Shown: in pieces, positions 1 to 6,163 of the stretch | Position numbering within the stretch: the stretch's first letter is position 1 | How the letters are laid out: each line of letters starts with the position of its first letter | Origin: Verrucomicrobiales bacterium | Lineage (GTDB): Bacteria > Verrucomicrobiota > Verrucomicrobiia > Verrucomicrobiales > Akkermansiaceae | Direction: 5' to 3' | Assembly: GCA_003527555.1 (NCBI GenBank) | Contig: DPWT01000260.1 | Coordinates: forward strand, 1-6,229 | Length of the DNA stretch: 6,229 bases | Made by a program: the position numbers and the translations under genes | Notes under the pieces: model-generated | The model's database searches: none | Seen by the model: only the letters and a program-made list of their open reading frames with translations | Told to the model about the DNA's origin: nothing

Positions 1-125
1 GGAGGAGTTGCGCAATATCAATCAATGCGCCACACACGTCATTACTACCAACAGTACGTCTTTATGTCACAGGCAATATCAGCTGTGATGGATATGGCAG
101 GCAGCACGTGCAACTATTGCGCATA
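1..125. other. Sequence of unknown origin abutting the broken end of purA
   Basis: On the minus strand this is where the second half of purA should lie, but none of the three minus frames gives the family's expected continuation after DFGT (usually YPYVTSS). All three minus frames contain stops. On the plus strand one frame is open from the window edge to a TGA at 160-162 (53 codons, reading GGVAQYQSMRHTRHYYQQY at its start); I recognise no family in it, and an open stretch of that length is not rare by chance. A 9-bp inverted repeat, TGCGCAATA at 9-17 and TATTGCGCA at 115-123, brackets most of the segment, its right arm ending about 2 bases from the purA stop. It could be a small inserted element, a deletion junction, or a misassembled end. 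Confidence 0.4.
9..123. repeat. 9-bp inverted repeat flanking 97 bases next to the purA break
   Basis: Perfect arms: TGCGCAATA at 9-17 and its reverse complement TATTGCGCA at 115-123. The arms do not extend further and I see no target-site duplication immediately outside them (AGT on the left, TAC on the right). A 115-bp unit with short terminal inverted repeats would fit a miniature element, but a 9-bp match alone is weak evidence. The arms are too far apart for a normal terminator. Confidence 0.3.
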
Positions 126-827
126 CTATGTGCCAAAATCCACGCCAAGGAAAGAACCCTGAGCACCCCCAAACAGAATAATTTTACCATCTTTCCAAGC
201 TTTGTGCAGTGTGGGTATTGTGTTGGTGACGTGTGGGCGAAGTCTCTCTATGGCAGGAGCTACAGATTCCCACACCTGTTGAGTTGTGAAGGTTGGAAGA
301 TCGTGTTTTGCAAGAGTTTGATTAGCATCTGCTAGACGTATCTCAATGAGTTCCCGAGCAACTTCCTCATCCAGCATGTCTGCAAGACGCAGTCCGTTGC
401 GGTTTGCCTTGTCGGCGTATGTGGGGCCGATACCGCGTTTTGTTGTGCCAATCTTATTTCTCCCTAGGGCAGCTTCACGTGCTGCATCGAGTTCGCGATG
501 ATAGGGTAAAACTATGTGTGCACGATCTGATATGAGCAGCTTGTCTGTTGTCACTGGAATACCGACTTCCTCTAGATTAGTGATCTCCTTACACAGTCCA
601 GTGGGGTCCATGACCACACCATTGCCAATGATGCAGGTTTTGCCCTCCCAGAGGATACCTGACGGGACGAGGTGGAGGATATACTTTTGGTTGTTGGCTA
701 TGACCGTGTGTCCGGCGTTGTTGCCGCCTTGGCCGCGTGCGATGACGTCAGCTGTTTCGGTCAGGTAGTCAACGATCTTTCCTTTGCCTTCGTCTCCCCA
801 TTGGAGACCGCAGATAATGGTATTCAT
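126..827 (-). CDS. purA: Adenylosuccinate synthase, N-terminal half only (truncated, probably broken gene)
   Basis: PurA joins IMP and aspartate using GTP to give adenylosuccinate, the first committed step from IMP to AMP, in the cytoplasm. The reading frame has 233 codons; family members usually have about 420-430. The N-terminal part is well conserved: the GTP/IMP loop GDEGKGK at residues 11-17 with the expected catalytic Asp12, NNAGHT at 36-41 with the catalytic His40, and GTTKRGIGP at 127-135. The frame ends straight after DFGT (231-233) at a TAG, so the C-terminal IMP/GTP/aspartate-binding half is missing. Just before the break, ILFGGAQGSFLGVDFGT departs from the usual FEGAQG..LLDxD pattern (Glu to Gly at 220, Asp to Gly at 228). 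The ATG at 827 fits the family N-terminus. Its leader is A/T-rich with no Shine-Dalgarno sequence, and it lies 38 bases after carA, probably as a cotranscribed pair. As it stands it should be inactive; an assembly error at the window edge is a real alternative. Confidence 0.9.
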   Translation of the reverse strand: MNTIICGLQWGDEGKGKIVDYLTETADVIARGQGGNNAGHTVIANNQKYILHLVPSGILWEGKTCIIGNGVVMDPTGLCKEITNLEEVGIPVTTDKLLISDRAHIVLPYHRELDAAREAALGRNKIGTTKRGIGPTYADKANRNGLRLADMLDEEVARELIEIRLADANQTLAKHDLPTFTTQQVWESVAPAIERLRPHVTNTIPTLHKAWKDGKIILFGGAQGSFLGVDFGT

Positions 828-865
828 AAAATTATTTATAATGGAGGAGCAATTCGCTATGTAGT

Positions 866-2005
866 TTAGCGGTTTGATTCGATGAGTTCAGCAAATTCCT
901 CAAAGAAGTATGTGGCATCGTTTGGTCCTGGGGCAGCTTCTGGGTGATACTGCACCGAGAATGCTGGGTGAACCGCATGGCGAAAGCCCTCAACCGTTTG
1001 ATCATTGAGGTTGATGTGAGTGACCTCTACGTCATCGGGTAACGATTCACTGTCTGTTGCAAACCCATGATTTTGAGCTGTGATGGTGACCTTCCCAGAG
1101 CGCAAGTCTTTGACTGGGTGATTCCCTCCACGGTGGCCAAATTTCAATTTGTAGGTGCTTCCACCGAAGACATGAGTCAGTATCTGATGACCCAGGCAGA
1201 TACCGAAAATAGGAGTTTTCCCTAACAGATTTTTCACCTCCTGGTGGATGTAGTCAAGAGCTGCAGGATCACCGGGGCCATTTGAGAGGAAAACTCCGTC
1301 GGGATTCATGGCTAGTATATCTTCAGCTGATGTGCAGGAGTTTACAACTTTGACATTGAAACCGTTTTGCCGGAGATGCCGGAGAATATCGTATTTGATA
1401 CCAAAATCGTAGGCCACAATGTTGTATTTAGCCTCAGGGAGCTCGCGGTAGTTTCCCTCTTGTCCGGATGATGGGTTGGGGATAGTCCAATCGCGTGATT
1501 CACCATCCCAGTTGTATGTTTCTGAAGTGGAAACTTCTTTGACGAAATCGGAACCTTCCATGAGTGATGAATTCTGCGCAGCCTTCACAGCTTCATCAGC
1601 TGAGAGCTCCGTAGATATACATGAGCGCATAGCACCAGCAGAGCGTAGATGCTTAGTCAGCGCCCTAGTATCAACGCCTTCAATGCCAATGACATTATGC
1701 TCGGAAAAGTATTCTGGTAGTGTTTGACGTGAGCGCCAGCTTGATGCTACCGGTGAGAGTTCACCGATGACGAAGCCGCGGACGTGTGGTTGGCTGGATT
1801 CGGCATCTTCGGGATTAATCCCATAGTTGCCAATGAGTGGATATGTCATGGTCACAATTTGACCGCGGTAGGAAGGATCTGTGATGATTTCCTGATAACC
1901 CGTCATTGAGGTGTTGAAGCAGGCCTCACCGGTTGTTGTTCCAGTGTGACCGAATGATTCACCTTCGAAGGTACGTCCGTCTTCAAGTGCGAGAATTGCT
2001 TTCAT
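866..2005 (-). CDS. carA: Carbamoyl-phosphate synthase small (glutaminase) subunit
   Basis: CarA hydrolyses glutamine and passes ammonia to the large subunit CarB, which makes carbamoyl phosphate for pyrimidine and arginine synthesis (cytoplasmic heterodimer). The product has 379 residues, the usual size. The N-terminal CPSase small-chain domain runs from LALEDGRTFEGESFG through GEACFNTSMTGYQEIITDPSY (about 5-46) to about 150. A class I glutamine amidotransferase domain occupies about 193-379, with SNGPGDP at 241-247, the nucleophile Cys270 in GICLGHQ, QNHGFA at 311-316, and the His354/Glu356 pair in QYHPE. All catalytic residues are present. The frame stays open to an ATG at 2062, but the extra 19 residues do not resemble the family. 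I chose the ATG at 2005 because MKAILALEDG matches known N-termini and AAAGG lies about nine bases upstream, the only reasonable ribosome site in the window. carB is not in the window; purA follows after 38 bases. Confidence 0.96.
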   Translation of the reverse strand: MKAILALEDGRTFEGESFGHTGTTTGEACFNTSMTGYQEIITDPSYRGQIVTMTYPLIGNYGINPEDAESSQPHVRGFVIGELSPVASSWRSRQTLPEYFSEHNVIGIEGVDTRALTKHLRSAGAMRSCISTELSADEAVKAAQNSSLMEGSDFVKEVSTSETYNWDGESRDWTIPNPSSGQEGNYRELPEAKYNIVAYDFGIKYDILRHLRQNGFNVKVVNSCTSAEDILAMNPDGVFLSNGPGDPAALDYIHQEVKNLLGKTPIFGICLGHQILTHVFGGSTYKLKFGHRGGNHPVKDLRSGKVTITAQNHGFATDSESLPDDVEVTHINLNDQTVEGFRHAVHPAFSVQYHPEAAPGPNDATYFFEEFAELIESNR

Positions 2006-2136
2006 ATGTAGGTGCCTTTGGCAATGCGCGCGCACTGTGGAGGGCACAATGAGAATTTTCAAGCGCCAAGTTTTAAGATGGCATATATTACTGCATATTT
2101 GGACTTATTAGCCACGCAGCGGGTGAGCGCTCGTCG
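2006..2136 (-). other. pgi-carA spacer: hairpin after pgi, leader of carA
   Basis: This 131-base spacer separates two genes on the same strand. Next to pgi is a hairpin (2114-2134). The middle is A/T-rich on the minus strand and includes a TAATAT that could serve as a -10 box, but I found no matching -35, so I do not call a promoter. Closer to carA is an alternating purine-pyrimidine tract around GCGCGCGC (2026-2033), followed by the AAAGG ribosome site. No leader peptide or riboswitch is recognisable. Whether carA has its own promoter or depends on readthrough from pgi is open. Confidence 0.4.
2114..2134 (-). terminator. Hairpin just after the pgi stop codon, no U-tract
   Basis: Read on the minus strand, ACGAGCG pairs with CGCTGCGT (one bulged G) around a CTCACC loop, beginning three bases after the pgi stop. 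The stem is G/C-rich, but no run of T follows (GGCTAATAAG). It may weakly terminate or protect the pgi message from 3' decay; a true intrinsic terminator is not shown. Confidence 0.3.
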
Positions 2137-3711
2137 TTACGGCAGTTGGAATGTGTCCAACGCAGGGGTTGCTCCTTGGTTGAGGTACGCATACCCATTC
2201 GCTGCTAAGTGAGTCAGGCAGTGGTATACATCCTCTGGGTCGGCTCTGACAAATCGTGCGACTTGTTCAGCTGTTTGTGCTGATTCGCCGAGTGCTGATT
2301 TGACCTGCAGAAGGAGGGCGAGAAATATCCCGGCCGCTTTCTTGCCTGCCTCAACACCGGGTTGGTGATATGCGTTAATATTAACAAGCAAAGCGTATAT
2401 GGAGACAGCACGTTCAAATAGAGCTATTAATGCGCCTACCGTGCGAGCGTTAACTTCCTCAATGGACAGCGTGATTGATTTTCTTCCGTTCTCGTAGAGT
2501 GCGGTTCTAGTGCCGCGGAGAAAGCCTTGAAGGTAATCTGCAGCTGTGACATTTGGTTCTACTTCAGAGCTTTCTCCCTCGCGACCTTTTCTCACTTCAA
2601 TGAAGATTGTAAAAAAGTTAGCAACACCGTCACGTAACTGCTGCACATATGCATGTTGGTCAGTTGATCCTTTATTGCCATAGACTGCAATCCCCTGATT
2701 GACGACCTTGCCATCGAGATCTTTTTCTTTGCCAAGTGACTCCATGACGAGCTGTTGAAGATATTTTGAAAATAGCACTAGTGAGTCCTTATAAGGCAAT
2801 ACAACCATATCTTTCTCGCCTTTGCCATTGCCGGCGTGGTGCCATGCCAGCGCCAGCTGCATGGCCGCATTCCCTTCGGCGTTTTCTGAGCGAGTGCGTT
2901 CATCCATGTCAGCAGCTCCTCCGAGGAAGGCATCAATATCCACCCCTTGTAGTGCGGCAGGCACGAGACCTACTGTGGACATAATCGATGAGCGTCCGCC
3001 GACCCAGTCTTCCATCGGGAATGTGGTGATGAAGTTATTTTCTGATGCGTAGTTAGATAATTTAGAGTTGGTGCCGGTCACTGCTATCGCATGGTCTCCA
3101 AAGTTTAATCCAAGCGCCTCATATGCTGCTACTGCTTCCAACATTCCGTTGCGAGTCTCTGGAGTTCCACCAGATTTTGAAATGACGACTGAGAGCGTTT
3201 TGCTTAAGCCGGCTTGGGTGTTGGAAATATCTGCCAGAGTGGTGTCTATACCCGCAGGATCTGTGTTATCGAAAAAATATGTCTTTAGAGGACTGCGGCT
3301 GCCGAGGGATTCGTAGATGAACTGAGGTCCGAGTGCGGAGCCCCCAATACCGATGATGAGTAGGTTTTCAAAGCGTCCGCCCTTGGGGTTGGTGAGTAAT
3401 CCTGTGCTGATTTTGTGGGCAAAATCTTTGAGTGTTGCCAGTGGATCTGTGATTTGCTTTCTAATTTCCTCATTAGGAGCAAGACCTGCGTTGCGCAACC
3501 AGTAATGTCCAACCATACGCCCTTCGTCTGGATTCATTATTTCACCCGCTTCAATTTTTTTGATACCCTCAAATGCTCGATTGATTTCAACATTGAGGCC
3601 GCTTTTGTAATCCACAGGGATATCCATCCGTGAGGTGTCGATGGAAAAATTCAACTCAGGGTAGCGGGTGGTAGAATTTTGGAACTGTTGCCAATAGGAT
3701 GTGTTCGACAT
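2137..3711 (-). CDS. pgi: Glucose-6-phosphate isomerase
   Basis: PGI interconverts glucose 6-phosphate and fructose 6-phosphate in glycolysis and gluconeogenesis (cytoplasmic homodimer). The product has 524 residues, matching the shorter cyanobacterial/plant-like bacterial form, not the roughly 550-residue E. coli form. The PDEGRMVGHYWLR block (61-73) is typical of that branch. Sugar-phosphate-binding segments are visible: IGIGGSALGPQ (120-130), VISKSGGTPETRN (176-188) and the signature region DWVGGRSS (235-242). By comparison with the E. coli enzyme, the catalytic residues are Glu324 in MESLGK, His353 in TDQHAY and Lys457 in PGVEAGK; all are present. The last 60 or so residues (about 460-524, including VYHCLTHLAANGYAYLNQG) form the small helical, winged-helix-like tail common in this branch. 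The ATG at 3711 fits the family N-terminus but has no clear Shine-Dalgarno sequence. The gene is divergent from recQ and lies upstream of carA. Confidence 0.97.
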   Translation of the reverse strand: MSNTSYWQQFQNSTTRYPELNFSIDTSRMDIPVDYKSGLNVEINRAFEGIKKIEAGEIMNPDEGRMVGHYWLRNAGLAPNEEIRKQITDPLATLKDFAHKISTGLLTNPKGGRFENLLIIGIGGSALGPQFIYESLGSRSPLKTYFFDNTDPAGIDTTLADISNTQAGLSKTLSVVISKSGGTPETRNGMLEAVAAYEALGLNFGDHAIAVTGTNSKLSNYASENNFITTFPMEDWVGGRSSIMSTVGLVPAALQGVDIDAFLGGAADMDERTRSENAEGNAAMQLALAWHHAGNGKGEKDMVVLPYKDSLVLFSKYLQQLVMESLGKEKDLDGKVVNQGIAVYGNKGSTDQHAYVQQLRDGVANFFTIFIEVRKGREGESSEVEPNVTAADYLQGFLRGTRTALYENGRKSITLSIEEVNARTVGALIALFERAVSIYALLVNINAYHQPGVEAGKKAAGIFLALLLQVKSALGESAQTAEQVARFVRADPEDVYHCLTHLAANGYAYLNQGATPALDTFQLP

Positions 3712-3776
3712 ATCGGCATCATTGAATCCACGCAGCCAAGAAACAAGTGCTTACTGTAAATGAATGTGACATTATT

Positions 3777-3805
3777 TGTATAATTGTGCGATGAGCTGTC
3801 TAGAA
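3777..3805 (-). promoter_or_regulatory. Candidate pgi promoter
   Basis: On the minus strand, TATACA (3777-3782) is a fair -10 box, with TTCTAG (3800-3805) 17 bases upstream as a poor -35. It would give a pgi leader of about 60 nt. The same bases on the plus strand read TATAAT (3779-3784), a perfect -10 hexamer pointing at recQ but without a good -35 (best GTAAAT or TGTAAA at 17-18 bases). The two directions would compete. This is pattern matching only. Confidence 0.3.
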
Positions 3806-3806
3806 G

Positions 3807-3837
3807 TTGCTGGAACAAAAATGCTATTTGTTAGCAA
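3807..3837. promoter_or_regulatory. 11-bp hairpin / inverted repeat in the pgi-recQ divergent region
   Basis: TTGCT (3807-3811) pairs with AGCAA (3833-3837), and AACAAA (3814-3819) pairs with TTTGTT (3827-3832), giving an 11-bp stem with a two-base GG bulge and a 7-base loop AATGCTA. An alternative, mutually exclusive stem TGCTA/TAGCA (3822-3826 with 3832-3836) uses the same bases. The element abuts the weak pgi -35 (3800-3805), so it could be an operator for pgi. In a transcript from the plus-strand TATAAT it would form an RNA hairpin. No T-run follows directly on either strand, so it is not a plain terminator. Confidence 0.35.
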
Positions 3838-3847
3838 GGGATAGCCC

Positions 3848-3861
3848 AATGGTTAATCATT
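3848..3861. promoter_or_regulatory. Imperfect 14-bp palindrome, possible operator
   Basis: AATGGTTAATCATT is symmetric at all but one base pair (G against T at matching places) and is followed by a short T-run. It lies about 130 bases before recQ in the divergent spacer. Its size and symmetry would suit a dimeric regulator, but no known site is recognised and A/T-rich spacers yield such palindromes by chance. Confidence 0.2.
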
Positions 3862-3989
3862 TTTTTAGTTTGTTCCTCTGTATCATGAAATTGGTATATG
3901 GGAATTTGGTAGCGCGCGCCTTCGCTCAATATATTTAATCAGAAATCACAGAGCATTGACCTGTTGAAGTGGATTTGTTTACATGAACC

Positions 3990-6092
3990 ATGGCTGCTAC
4001 GTGTGATCCGAAAGATATGTTGAAACGGTACTTTGGGTTTGATGGGTTTTTGGATGCACAAGAGGAAGTAGTACAGAAAATATTAACTGGCCGAGATGGA
4101 TTAGTGGTGATGCCGACAGGTGGGGGAAAGTCTCTTTGCTACCAGCTTCCGGCAATGTGCCTTGATGGGGTGACATTGGTGGTTTCGCCACTTATCGCAC
4201 TCATGAAGGATCAAGTGGATGCGCTGCTTGTGAAGGGAATACCCGCAACGATGATTAATTCGACTCTCGATCCTAGCGAACAACGCGAGCGTATTAGGAA
4301 GATGTGTGCTGGCGAATATAAGCTAGTTTATGTTGCACCTGAGCGGTTTAGGGGATCATCATTCATGGAGGCAATCAAATCGGTAAATATTGCATTGTTT
4401 GCAGTCGATGAGGCGCACTGCTTGAGTCAGTGGGGACATGACTTTCGACCAGAATACATGAAACTCGGTATGGCGCTTGAGGCGTTGGGAAGACCGCAGG
4501 CGCTTGCGCTTACTGCCACAGCGACTCCAACCGTCAGGGATGACATTATGAAAGTCTTGGCGTTGCGTAATCCATTTGAAACGGTAAGTGGCTTCAGTAG
4601 GCCGAATTTATTTCTTGCCATTACAACCGTGGATAAACATCGCCAAAAATACGCTCGTTTAGCTGATATCGTTAGCCAGTGGAAAACAGGTATTGTGTAT
4701 TGTGCGACACGTAAAAGAGTCGAGGAAGTGGCGGAAACGCTACATGGACAGGGTGTGAAATGCATTGCCTATCATGGAGGTATGAGCGAAGCCGAAAGAG
4801 AGGCTACTCAGAATACCTTTATTAGCCGTAAGGCTGATGTAGCGGTCGCTACCAATGCATTTGGCATGGGTATTGACCGCTCAGATGTACGTTTCGTAGT
4901 GCATTTTGAAATCCCGGGAAGTATCGAGGCATACTATCAAGAAGCTGGTCGCGCTGGTCGTGATGGTGAATCTGCATATTGTGAGCTGTTTTTTAATTAT
5001 GCTGACACCCGCACACAGGAGTTTTTCATTGAGGGAGCAAACCCCAGTTATCAGACGATCTGTGAAGTTTATCGTTTCTTGCTGAATGAATCTGATGACG
5101 ATTTCGAAGTGAACTGTACGCTTGATCAGATAGCGGATGGCGCGGATGTTAAGAATGGAATGGCGGTAGGAAGTGCTCTGTCGGTTTTGGTTCGTGGTGC
5201 ATACATTGAGCGTTTTGATATTACTGGAAAACGGATGAAGGGCACTAGAATCAAGCAACCAGATATACTGGCAATGGACTTAAAGATTGATCGCTCTGCG
5301 CTTGAGGAAAAAGACAGGCGTGACCGTGAGAAACTTGATGCCGTGGTGCAGCTTTGTTATGGTAGGCAATGCAGACAGCAGGCGATCTTAGAATATTTTG
5401 GCGAGGAAAATGCCAAAGTGTGTGGTAATTGCGATATTTGCAATAGTGCCGATGCGGGAGATGCGCGTGAGCCTCGTTCCGATGAGGAGCTTCTTGTTGT
5501 TAGGAAAGCATTGAGCGGAGTGGCTCGTATGAGTCGACAATCATCATCTGGCTGGGAAGGTATTTTTGGCAAAGGTAAAATAATACAAATGCTTATGGGT
5601 AGCCAGTCTCAGGAGATCAAGCGTGTTCGGCTCAACGAACTTAGTACTCATGGTCTGCTCAAATCATACGGAACAACCTACCTTAATGAGCTTTTTCGAT
5701 CGATGCACGAGGCCGAATTAGTTGTTACTCAGAAGGGCGAGTATCCGCTGCTAACACTGACGCTGAGAGGTGAGGAAGTGATGTCTGGAAAAGCTAAACC
5801 CAGCATTGTTTGGCCCGAGTATCACACCCCTAGTCGTACAAAAGATGAATCCATTGAAATGGAGGAATATGATTTTGATGCTGCGCTCTATGATAGGCTT
5901 AAAGATCTCCGAGAAAAACTCGCAAAAAAGGGGGGGGTGCCGTCATACCATATTTTTCCAAATAAAACTCTTGAGCATTTCACTCGGTTGAGGCCTAAGA
6001 CGCACGATGCGGGGTGTCGGATCAAAGGGGTAGGAGCGATGAAAGCGGATAGGTATCTTAATTATTTTATCGATGAAATCAATCGAGAGTAA
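3990..6092 (+). CDS. recQ: ATP-dependent DNA helicase RecQ (superfamily 2, 3'-5')
   Basis: RecQ unwinds forks, D-loops and recombination intermediates. The 700-residue product contains a complete motor: motif 0 near 15-25 (FGFDGFLDAQ), Walker A MPTGGGKS (41-48), SPLIALMKDQ (66-75), DEAH (140-143) followed by the aromatic-rich loop LSQWGHDFRPEY, TATATP (175-180), motif IV IVYCATR (235-241), and motifs V-VI including NAFGMGID (289-296) and QEAGRAGRDG (317-326). The zinc module has Cys461, Cys478, Cys481 and Cys484 with the same spacing as E. coli RecQ. A winged-helix RQC region follows (about 495-600), then an HRDC domain (about 625-699). About 85 extra residues lie between motif VI and the zinc module. 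In motif 0 the usual FR is FL. The ATG at 3990 is the first possible start because a TGA in the same frame sits at 3984; no Shine-Dalgarno sequence is seen. A slippery A6G8 run lies just before HRDC. The gene is single on its strand, divergent from pgi. Confidence 0.96.
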   Translation: MAATCDPKDMLKRYFGFDGFLDAQEEVVQKILTGRDGLVVMPTGGGKSLCYQLPAMCLDGVTLVVSPLIALMKDQVDALLVKGIPATMINSTLDPSEQRERIRKMCAGEYKLVYVAPERFRGSSFMEAIKSVNIALFAVDEAHCLSQWGHDFRPEYMKLGMALEALGRPQALALTATATPTVRDDIMKVLALRNPFETVSGFSRPNLFLAITTVDKHRQKYARLADIVSQWKTGIVYCATRKRVEEVAETLHGQGVKCIAYHGGMSEAEREATQNTFISRKADVAVATNAFGMGIDRSDVRFVVHFEIPGSIEAYYQEAGRAGRDGESAYCELFFNYADTRTQEFFIEGANPSYQTICEVYRFLLNESDDDFEVNCTLDQIADGADVKNGMAVGSALSVLVRGAYIERFDITGKRMKGTRIKQPDILAMDLKIDRSALEEKDRRDREKLDAVVQLCYGRQCRQQAILEYFGEENAKVCGNCDICNSADAGDAREPRSDEELLVVRKALSGVARMSRQSSSGWEGIFGKGKIIQMLMGSQSQEIKRVRLNELSTHGLLKSYGTTYLNELFRSMHEAELVVTQKGEYPLLTLTLRGEEVMSGKAKPSIVWPEYHTPSRTKDESIEMEEYDFDAALYDRLKDLREKLAKKGGVPSYHIFPNKTLEHFTRLRPKTHDAGCRIKGVGAMKADRYLNYFIDEINRE
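5924..5937 (+). other. A6G8 slippery run inside recQ, before the HRDC domain
   Basis: The bases A AAA AAG followed by seven more G sit in recQ in the same codon phase as the E. coli dnaX frameshift heptamer (codons GCA AAA AAG GGG GGG GTG, residues 645-650). A -1 shift ends after about ten codons; losing one G instead gives a 17-residue tail ending near 5991. Either yields RecQ without HRDC. A short CGAG/CTCG hairpin (5910-5922) lies directly upstream; I see no strong downstream stimulatory stem. Confidence 0.4.
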
Positions 6093-6163
6093 ATATGATT
6101 GTTTGAGAAATAGAGCCGAAATATCTGGCTTCTTGAGGCGTATGGATGTAGAATTCAGCTGCT

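Noticed and set aside
843..864. Strong GGAGGAG followed by ATG on the plus strand
   Set aside because: The ATG is followed at once by TAG (a start-stop pair), and the region is the carA-purA spacer transcribed from the other strand.
2006..2062. 19-residue N-terminal extension of carA from ATG 2062
   Set aside because: The added residues do not match CarA N-termini, while ATG 2005 does and has an AAAGG ribosome site.
2822..3052. Antisense frames opposite pgi
   Set aside because: They cover conserved PGI residues and have no ribosome site or family resemblance.
3791..3844. 17-codon frame starting MSCLEVAG in the divergent spacer
   Set aside because: No ribosome site and no resemblance to a known leader peptide; it overlaps the hairpin, which explains the bases as well.
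3983..4006. Seven-codon frame overlapping the recQ start
   Set aside because: Too short, no ribosome site, and easily expected by chance; no sign of a leader peptide.
4881..5258. 125-codon antisense frame inside recQ
   Set aside because: It lies opposite conserved helicase motifs V-VI and its translation resembles no protein family; a shadow frame.
6113..6131. GAGCC/GGCTT stem after recQ as a terminator
   Set aside because: Only four firm pairs, a nine-base loop and no T-run.
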